Of a DNA stretch of 20,828 nt, positions 15,698 to 20,828 are shown in pieces. Positions within the stretch are counted from its first letter, which is position 1; every line of letters begins with the position of its first letter. The position numbers and the translations under genes were made by a program. The DNA is from an uncultured Ruminococcus sp. (GTDB taxonomy: Bacteria; Bacillota; Clostridia; Oscillospirales; Ruminococcaceae), in NCBI GenBank assembly GCA_947178195.1, contig CAMWXM010000014.1, forward strand, positions 1 to 20,828, read 5' to 3'. Under the pieces are notes generated by a model that searched no databases, had not been told where the DNA came from, and saw only the letters and a program-made list of their open reading frames with translations.

Positions 15698-17635
15698 TTG
15701 GGCAGAAAAAATAAAGGGTTATTGGCATATATTTTGGTTGGCGCAATTATTATTGCAGCTTTTTTCTTCATTATATCCCGTGTTACAAACACAGGAAAGG
15801 AAATGCAGTATTCGGAATTTATTAAATATTTTGAGGACTATAAGATACAATCTTATACCCTTGATCTGGGAACCGGAGAGATAAAATATATCCTCGAAGG
15901 CGAAAAAAATGCAAAAGCTTATGAAGTTCCTAATGTTGCGATTTTCCTTGAAGATACGGATTCGGAACAAAATGATTACAGAAGCGAGTACAACAAGCTT
16001 CATCCGGACGCACCCCTTGAACAGGACTATAAAAAAGTTACGGATAATTCATGGATATTATCTACGATCCCTTCTCTTCTGATGATAGGACTTGCGATAG
16101 CGCTGTTTTTCTTCATGATGAGACAGACCGGAAACGGCGGAAAATATTCCTCATTTGCAAAATCAAATGTAAAAAATCAAGGCGGTGGAAAGAAGGTAAC
16201 TTTTGCCGATGTTGCTGGAGCAGATGAAGAAAAGCATGAAATGGAAGAAATCGTTGACTTTCTGAAAAATCCGAAAAAATATAAGGAAATAGGCGCAAGA
16301 ATACCTAAGGGCGTACTGCTTTTAGGTCCTCCGGGAACAGGTAAAACTCTTCTTGCAAAGGCTGTTGCAGGAGAAGCAGGATGTCCGTTTTTCCCGATCT
16401 CAGGTTCGGACTTTGTTGAAATGTTCGTCGGCGTTGGTGCATCAAGAGTGCGTGACCTTTTTGAACAGGCAAAGAAAAATGCTCCTTCAATAGTATTTAT
16501 AGACGAAATTGACGCTGTGGGCAGACACAGAGGCGCAGGCTTAGGCGGCGGACATGATGAAAGAGAACAGACTCTTAATCAGCTGCTTGTTGAAATGGAC
16601 GGCTTTACAGGCAACGAAAGCGTTATCGTAATCGCCGCTACAAACAGACGTGATATTCTCGATCCGGCACTGCTTCGTCCGGGAAGATTCGACAGACAGA
16701 TAGTCGTAAGCTATCCTGATATAAAGGGACGTGAAGAAATTCTTAAAGTCCATACTAAAAATAAACCTCTGGGGCCTGATGTGGTGCTTAAAACCATTGC
16801 TAAAACTACAGTAGGATTTACCGGCGCCGACCTAGAAAACCTTGTGAACGAAGCTTCTCTTCTTGCGGCAAGAGCTGATAAAAAGGCAATAACTATGGAA
16901 GATATAGAAGAAGCAACAATAAAGGTTGTGGCAGGTCCTGAGAAAAAATCACGTGTCGTTACTGAGCGTGAAAAGAAACTTACCTCTTATCATGAGGCAG
17001 GTCATGCGGTATGTACCTATTACTGCGAATCGCAGGATAAAGTCCATCAGGTTTCTATTATTCCGAGAGGTATGGCAGGCGGATATACAATGTCACTGCC
17101 TGAGCATGACAAATCATATGTAAGTAAGACTGAAATGCGTGAAAATATTATAACCCTCCTGGGAGGAAGAGTTGCTGAAAAGCTTATTCTTGACGATATT
17201 TCAACAGGCGCTTCAAACGATATTGAACGAGCAACCGCTATTGCAAGAAATATGGTTACAAAATACGGCTTCAGCGAAAAGCTCGGTCCTATGGTTTATG
17301 GCAACGATCAGGGAGAGGTTTTCCTGGGCAGAGATTTTAACAGCGGCAGAAATTATTCTGAAAATGTTGCTTCGGAAATTGATGAAGAAATGCGCCGCTT
17401 TATCGAAGAAGGATATGAAAAATCTGAGCAAATACTCAGAGAGCATATAGATCAGCTCCATTTCCTTGCAAAATATCTGATGAAGTTTGAAAAAATTGAT
17501 GATGAAGATTTTGAAAAACTTATGAAAGGCGAAATGAGCGAAAGTATTCTCGAAACTGAGGAGAAAACTGAAACTGCTGAAGCAGAAAATGATTCTGAAA
17601 ATACAGAAAACAATTCCGGAGATTCAGAAAAATAA
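15698..17635 (+). CDS. ftsH: ATP-dependent zinc metalloprotease FtsH
   Basis: Membrane-anchored AAA+ protease that degrades misfolded membrane proteins and regulatory substrates. Numbered from TTG 15698: two membrane helices (about 8-27 and 122-141) flank an extracytoplasmic loop. The AAA module has Walker A GPPGTGKT (210-217), Walker B FIDEID (267-272), ATNRRD and the arginine fingers in RPGRFDRQ. The zinc site is HEAGH (432-436), with the distal aspartate in GASNDIE (about 509). The last 40 residues are Glu/Asp/Asn-rich and look disordered. I favour TTG 15698 because GGAGTGA (15683-15689) lies 8 nt upstream; a GTG at 15686 is the alternative, adding four residues but lacking a good ribosome-binding site. 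It has its own promoter and ends at a strong terminator. Confidence 0.96.
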   Translation: MGRKNKGLLAYILVGAIIIAAFFFIISRVTNTGKEMQYSEFIKYFEDYKIQSYTLDLGTGEIKYILEGEKNAKAYEVPNVAIFLEDTDSEQNDYRSEYNKLHPDAPLEQDYKKVTDNSWILSTIPSLLMIGLAIALFFFMMRQTGNGGKYSSFAKSNVKNQGGGKKVTFADVAGADEEKHEMEEIVDFLKNPKKYKEIGARIPKGVLLLGPPGTGKTLLAKAVAGEAGCPFFPISGSDFVEMFVGVGASRVRDLFEQAKKNAPSIVFIDEIDAVGRHRGAGLGGGHDEREQTLNQLLVEMDGFTGNESVIVIAATNRRDILDPALLRPGRFDRQIVVSYPDIKGREEILKVHTKNKPLGPDVVLKTIAKTTVGFTGADLENLVNEASLLAARADKKAITMEDIEEATIKVVAGPEKKSRVVTEREKKLTSYHEAGHAVCTYYCESQDKVHQVSIIPRGMAGGYTMSLPEHDKSYVSKTEMRENIITLLGGRVAEKLILDDISTGASNDIERATAIARNMVTKYGFSEKLGPMVYGNDQGEVFLGRDFNSGRNYSENVASEIDEEMRRFIEEGYEKSEQILREHIDQLHFLAKYLMKFEKIDDEDFEKLMKGEMSESILETEEKTETAEAENDSENTENNSGDSEK

Positions 17636-17642
17636 AAAACAG

Positions 17643-17678
17643 TCGGCGCTGCACTAAAATTGTGCAGCGCCGATTTTT
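17643..17678. terminator. Bidirectional intrinsic terminator (ftsH / aspartate kinase)
   Basis: A 12-bp perfect stem, TCGGCGCTGCAC (17643-17654) with GTGCAGCGCCGA (17662-17673), has a 7-nt loop and TTTTT at 17674-17678. On the opposite strand the stem is followed by CTGTTTTTTATT. It lies between the convergent stops of ftsH (17635) and the aspartate kinase gene (17697), so one structure serves both. Confidence 0.9.
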
Positions 17679-17696
17679 ATTATCACATTCTCATTT

Positions 17697-19025
17697 TTAC
17701 TCAACGGAATTTATAAACATATCATAAATTTTTCTTATTGCTTCTTCAAAATCCGCTTCTCCGATACCTATAATAACATTAAGCTCACTGGAGCCCTGGT
17801 CGATCATTTTAACATTGATCCTTGCATGAGCCATTGAAGCGAATATTCTTGCGGCAGTACCTCTTGTACGTCTCATTCCTCGTCCAACCACCGCAAGCAT
17901 AGCTATACCCTTTTCAAGCTCGATATGATCCGGTGAAACAATTTTTCTTATCTGTGAAATTACCTCGTTTTCCTTTCCCTCAATATCGCTGTATGGGAAT
18001 ATAAGTGAAAGAGTATCTATTCCCGAAGGCATATGCTCGATGGAGATACTGTTATCCTCAAGAACAGACATGACCTTACGGCAGAATCCCAATTCGCTGT
18101 TCATCATTGCTTTTTCGATATTGATTGCGGCAAATCCTTTTTTTCCGGCAATACCTGTTATAGTGTATTTGTTGTATTCGTCCTCAGGGACTTCCGAAAC
18201 TATCATAGTACCTGCATCATCAGGAATATTTGTATTTTTGATATTAATAGGAATACCTGCAGTTCTCACAGGGAAAATAGCGTCCTCATGCAGTACGGAA
18301 GCGCCCATATAAGCAAGCTCTCTCAGCTCCTTGTAGGTTATAACGCTGATAGCCTTAGGATTGTTGACAATTCTCGGGTCTGATACCAAAAATCCCGAAA
18401 CGTCAGTCCAGTTTTCGTATACCTCCGCCTTAACTGCGCTGGCGATTATCGAACCGGTAACATCAGAACCACCTCTTGAAAAGGTTCTTACTGCGCCGGT
18501 TTCATCAGCTCCGTAAAATCCTGGAATAACAGCCTTTTCAATACCCTTCAGGCGTTCTCTGAGCTTTGGCTGAGTTTTTTCATTGTTAAAGCTGCCGTCT
18601 TGGTTAAATACTATTACCTCAGCGGCATCAATAAATTCATATCCTAAAAGATTTGCAATAATAATGCCGTTTAAATATTCGCCACGGCTTGCGGCATATT
18701 CACTTCCTGTTTTATCAGAAATATTTTTCTTTATTTTTTCAAATTCTTCATCAAGCGAAAGCTCCAGTCCAAGATCGCTTATAATTCCGTTATATCTGTC
18801 GGCGATCATGCTGAAGGCACTGTCTATATTTTTGTTTTCCATTGCAAGCTTATTGCAGCTATAAAGCATATCTGTAACCTTTATATCATCAGAAAAGCGC
18901 TTGCCCGGAGCAGATGGCACTACAAATCTGCGTTTATCATCACTTTTGATAATATCTGCCGCTTTTGTAATTTGCTTTGCGTCCGCAAGACTGCTTCCGC
19001 CGAATTTAACAACTTTAACGTTCAT
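17697..19025 (-). CDS. Aspartate kinase
   Basis: Phosphorylates L-aspartate, the first step towards lysine/diaminopimelate, threonine and methionine. The 442-aa protein has the amino-acid kinase fold with KFGGSS (7-12), the SRGGSDVTG nucleotide/substrate segment (183-191), VYENWTDVSG (202-211) and SDPRIV (215-220). Two C-terminal ACT domains (about 288-345 and 375-440) follow, including AVVGRGMRRTRG (378-389), and should bind an end-product amino acid. It is monofunctional, with no homoserine dehydrogenase fused. Which amino acid inhibits it cannot be told from sequence, so no lysC/thrA-type symbol is given. AAGGAGA (19034-19040) lies 8 nt before ATG 19025. It has its own promoter (19112-19140) and ends at the shared terminator. 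Confidence 0.95.
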   Translation of the reverse strand: MNVKVVKFGGSSLADAKQITKAADIIKSDDKRRFVVPSAPGKRFSDDIKVTDMLYSCNKLAMENKNIDSAFSMIADRYNGIISDLGLELSLDEEFEKIKKNISDKTGSEYAASRGEYLNGIIIANLLGYEFIDAAEVIVFNQDGSFNNEKTQPKLRERLKGIEKAVIPGFYGADETGAVRTFSRGGSDVTGSIIASAVKAEVYENWTDVSGFLVSDPRIVNNPKAISVITYKELRELAYMGASVLHEDAIFPVRTAGIPINIKNTNIPDDAGTMIVSEVPEDEYNKYTITGIAGKKGFAAINIEKAMMNSELGFCRKVMSVLEDNSISIEHMPSGIDTLSLIFPYSDIEGKENEVISQIRKIVSPDHIELEKGIAMLAVVGRGMRRTRGTAARIFASMAHARINVKMIDQGSSELNVIIGIGEADFEEAIRKIYDMFINSVE

Positions 19026-19067
19026 TGTTCATATCTCCTTATTTCCCTTTTTTAGCCGCCTTGCATT

Positions 19068-19085
19068 CCGCAGTACCTGCTGCGG
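19068..19085. repeat. GC-rich hairpin in the aspartate kinase leader
   Basis: CCGCAG (19068-19073) and CTGCGG (19080-19085) form a 6-bp GC-rich stem with a 6-nt loop within the roughly 80-nt predicted leader. The leader is too short for a lysine riboswitch, and no U tract follows the hairpin. On the transcript an outer CCGC near 19090 and GGCGG near 19055 could form an alternative or extended pairing. Confidence 0.45.
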
Positions 19086-19111
19086 TGGAGCGGTATCACA
19101 CTAACATTAAT

Positions 19112-19140
19112 AGTATAGAAGATTTTCAGCTAAAAATCAA
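19112..19140 (-). promoter_or_regulatory. Sigma-A type promoter of the aspartate kinase gene
   Basis: On the minus strand, TTGATT (19140-19135) and TATACT (19117-19112) are spaced by 17 bp. The predicted start near 19105 leaves about 80 nt of leader before ATG 19025. The promoter lies downstream of the sensor kinase stop (19286), so the two minus-strand genes are separable. Confidence 0.8.
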
Positions 19141-19285
19141 GTGTTAAAAAAAACAAAATATGGAAGCTTTTTTGCTGTCTTTTTGTCATATACGCTTGTG
19201 CGCCTGTCACGGACAAGTCTTTCGGCATGAAGTTCTTTGATTTTTCAAAGAAATTTTCAATAGGGTGGCAAATAATGTACAAGTT

Positions 19286-20581
19286 CTAAAAGTCGTCCGA
19301 CAAGCAATACAGCAAAACCTCCGACATAAAAACATTGTCATCATGTGTGACCTGACAAACGCCGTCATATTTTTCGGCAGCGGTCTCCACATTTTTCATG
19401 CCGTATCCATGTTTATCAGGACTTTCCTTAGTAGTTACAATCTCACCGTTTTCATATTTTACGATACCATTATATGTATTTTGTATACGGATCAGCAGTA
19501 TGCCTTTTTTGTACAGAATTTTTATATTCAGCTTTTTATTTTCCTTCAGCCGCTGCAAAGCCTGAAGCGCATTATCAAGCAGATTTGTAAGTATGGCGGA
19601 CAGATCCATAATTTCAACGGGAAGCTCCTTAGGAATTATTATATCCACCTTGACTTCAATATCGTTTAAGGCTGCTCTGCAAAGCTTATAATTAATAATA
19701 CTGTCCACAGCAATATTACCCGTAGCAGAATATATGACCGGCACAGTTTTTTCGCTGTTTACCAGTTCAAGGATATATGCAAAAGCCTCTTTTTCCTTTT
19801 CGTTTTTCAGCATATCCTCGATTATCATAAAATGATTTGAAATATCATGCTGAAAAGAACGTATATCATCTGTTGCGTTTTGCATTAATGTACATTGATA
19901 CTGATAATATTCCCTTTCCTGCTCGGTCTTTACCAATTCAAGAGAATGAACATAAAATTTCGACAGCGAATTAAAAAGAAAAAGGGCTATAACATTTATC
20001 ACAAACATCAATACCATTGAAATAATAACCAAGCCGAAGGTTGCGCCGTTAATGCTTGATATCATTAATTCGATTATCATGGTTATTATCGGTACACTTA
20101 AAACTGTCAGATTTAATCTATAGGGCAAGTCTTTGTTTTTTCTTACGTCTATAAGCTTGCTGATAAGTAATACTAAAAAAAATATTATCATTCTGGAAAA
20201 AAATAATCCCAGTATATTTTCATATTCATATTTCCGTATCAAATCAATATACACGTTTTTAGTAACAGTAGATATAAAAGCCTCCGATGCAAACATAATG
20301 AAAAGACATTCTACCATAGCTACAAGCCTTCTTCTGAGGGTTGCTTCATAACAAAGAGAAATCAAAAATAGTAAAATGATATTCGAAAAAAGATTTATAA
20401 TGGGAACGCTTACAAAGAAATTAAGAGTTACAGTTATGGCAAAATAAGCAAAATAAGCCGCTGCTGCAAAATATGTAAACCCTTTTTTTATATGAAAGAA
20501 AATACCATAAAACATTTTTATGGAATATAATGTGATAATTTCAAAAAATAAATAAGCAATATCGTAATTTGTAAAAGTCAT
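19286..20581 (-). CDS. AgrC-like GHKL sensor histidine kinase
   Basis: Membrane sensor kinase of 431 aa. The first 205 residues contain about six hydrophobic helices without a large external domain, as in the peptide-sensing AgrC family. A short coiled linker (about 215-230) leads to the phosphoacceptor box SFQHDISNHFMII (H245, HDxxNH type). The GHKL ATPase follows, with the N box NLLDNALQAL (333-342) and the G box HGYGMKNV (391-398). ATG 20581 is chosen because AAAGGAGGA ends 3 nt upstream; a longer frame starting further upstream would include this ribosome-binding site. No LytTR response regulator, AgrB or AgrD-like gene is adjacent in this window, so partner and ligand are unknown. Its own promoter lies at 20625-20653. 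Confidence 0.9.
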   Translation of the reverse strand: MTFTNYDIAYLFFEIITLYSIKMFYGIFFHIKKGFTYFAAAAYFAYFAITVTLNFFVSVPIINLFSNIILLFLISLCYEATLRRRLVAMVECLFIMFASEAFISTVTKNVYIDLIRKYEYENILGLFFSRMIIFFLVLLISKLIDVRKNKDLPYRLNLTVLSVPIITMIIELMISSINGATFGLVIISMVLMFVINVIALFLFNSLSKFYVHSLELVKTEQEREYYQYQCTLMQNATDDIRSFQHDISNHFMIIEDMLKNEKEKEAFAYILELVNSEKTVPVIYSATGNIAVDSIINYKLCRAALNDIEVKVDIIIPKELPVEIMDLSAILTNLLDNALQALQRLKENKKLNIKILYKKGILLIRIQNTYNGIVKYENGEIVTTKESPDKHGYGMKNVETAAEKYDGVCQVTHDDNVFMSEVLLYCLSDDF

Positions 20582-20624
20582 AAGTCCTCCTTTAAGGTAA
20601 TGTAGGTTCCTGTCCTTTATCAAA

Positions 20625-20653
20625 ATAATATCATATAAAAATAAAAAAATCAA
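20625..20653 (-). promoter_or_regulatory. Sigma-A type promoter of the sensor kinase gene
   Basis: On the minus strand, TTGATT (20653-20648) and TATTAT (20630-20625) are spaced by 17 bp, with a likely start near 20618 and a leader of under 40 nt. The spacer is very AT-rich. A solitary MITE end begins 10 bp beyond the -35. Confidence 0.72.
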
Positions 20654-20662
20654 GCCGCAATA

Positions 20663-20684
20663 TTAAGGCAACATCGTACAAAGA
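20663..20684. mobile_element. Solitary MITE end (terminal repeat remnant)
   Basis: TTAA followed by GGCAACATCGTACAAAGA matches each terminal repeat of the 8153-8332 element at 19 of 22 positions, and similarity continues briefly into TTATGA versus TTGTGC. No second end is found before the window edge, so this is a decayed or truncated copy. It lies between the sensor kinase promoter and the tRNA promoter. Confidence 0.65.
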
Positions 20685-20733
20685 TTATGATATTGCTAAA
20701 ATAAAATTTTTTTAAAAAATTACAGTTTTTCTC

Positions 20734-20762
20734 TTTACAAATTATAAATTGTATGATATAAT
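20734..20762 (+). promoter_or_regulatory. Sigma-A type promoter of tRNA-Pro
   Basis: TTTACA (20734-20739) and TATAAT (20757-20762) are spaced by 17 bp. The predicted start, about 20769, lies only a few bases before the first tRNA nucleotide (20772). Confidence 0.82.
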
Positions 20763-20771
20763 GTAATAGTA

Positions 20772-20828
20772 CGAGGTGTGGCTCAGTTTGGTAGAGCGCT
20801 GCGTTCGGGACGCAGAGGCCGTGGGTTC
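20772..20828 (+). tRNA. tRNA-Pro, anticodon CGG (3' end cut off by the window)
   Basis: The cloverleaf is clear up to the T arm: acceptor strand CGAGGTG (20772-20778), D arm GCTC/GAGC around AGTTTGGTA, and anticodon stem CTGCG/CGCAG. The 7-nt loop TTCGGGA places the anticodon CGG at 20806-20808, which reads CCG proline codons. The variable region AGGCC and T stem GTGGG with TTC follow, then the sequence stops. The remaining T loop, acceptor strand and any encoded CCA lie outside. Confidence 0.93.

Noticed and set aside
19141..19240. Small minus-strand frame of about 32 codons (starting MPKDLSVTG) after the sensor kinase, considered as an AgrD-like peptide
   Set aside because: No ribosome-binding site, no conserved cysteine or serine peptide core, no AgrB gene, and it runs into the aspartate kinase promoter.
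1..20828. CRISPR array, prophage or integrative element
   Set aside because: No regularly spaced direct repeats, integrase or phage structural genes were seen. The DUF5131 protein alone is not evidence of a prophage.

Overview
The window looks like chromosomal housekeeping DNA from an anaerobic, low-GC Gram-positive bacterium of the class Clostridia. A Ruminococcus-like member of the Oscillospiraceae is my best guess. The basis is AT-rich intergenic DNA, strong GGAGG ribosome-binding sites, TTG starts, the gdpP-rplI-dnaB gene order, RNase J, an AgrC-type kinase and sigma-A promoters with 17-bp spacers. This is inference from gene content; no taxonomic search was possible.

Layout. Positions 1-130 hold the 3' end of an unidentified gene, followed by a 19-bp perfect inverted repeat. 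Next is the sbcD-sbcC pair (222-4120, +), which encodes a Mre11/Rad50-type DNA end-processing nuclease. It converges on a minus-strand group, tyrA (prephenate dehydrogenase), a DUF5131 protein and a YczE-type membrane protein (6564-4126), probably transcribed in that order from a clear promoter at 6636-6664. At 6854-7975 (+) is an unusual gene whose product keeps the outline of a phosphohexomutase (GlmM/PMM family) but has lost all four signature active-site motifs. The 7976-8687 gap is crowded: a consensus promoter followed within about 65 nt by an intrinsic terminator (a small RNA or attenuated leader), then a 180-bp fold-back MITE, then a structured leader in front of rnjA.

The run rnjA, gdpP, rplI, dnaB, tilS (8688-15606, +) is tightly packed and probably an operon. 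It links RNA decay, c-di-AMP hydrolysis, ribosome assembly, replication and tRNA-Ile decoding. ftsH follows under its own promoter, whose -35 lies inside the end of tilS, and ends at a bidirectional terminator shared with the convergent aspartate kinase gene (minus strand). An AgrC-like sensor kinase without a visible response regulator lies upstream of that kinase gene, also on the minus strand. A solitary MITE end lies between its promoter and a tRNA-Pro(CGG) gene cut by the right edge.

The most interesting items are the pseudo-phosphohexomutase near gdpP, the promoter-terminator unit at 8013-8113, and the MITE family with one full copy, one solo end and perhaps a relic.
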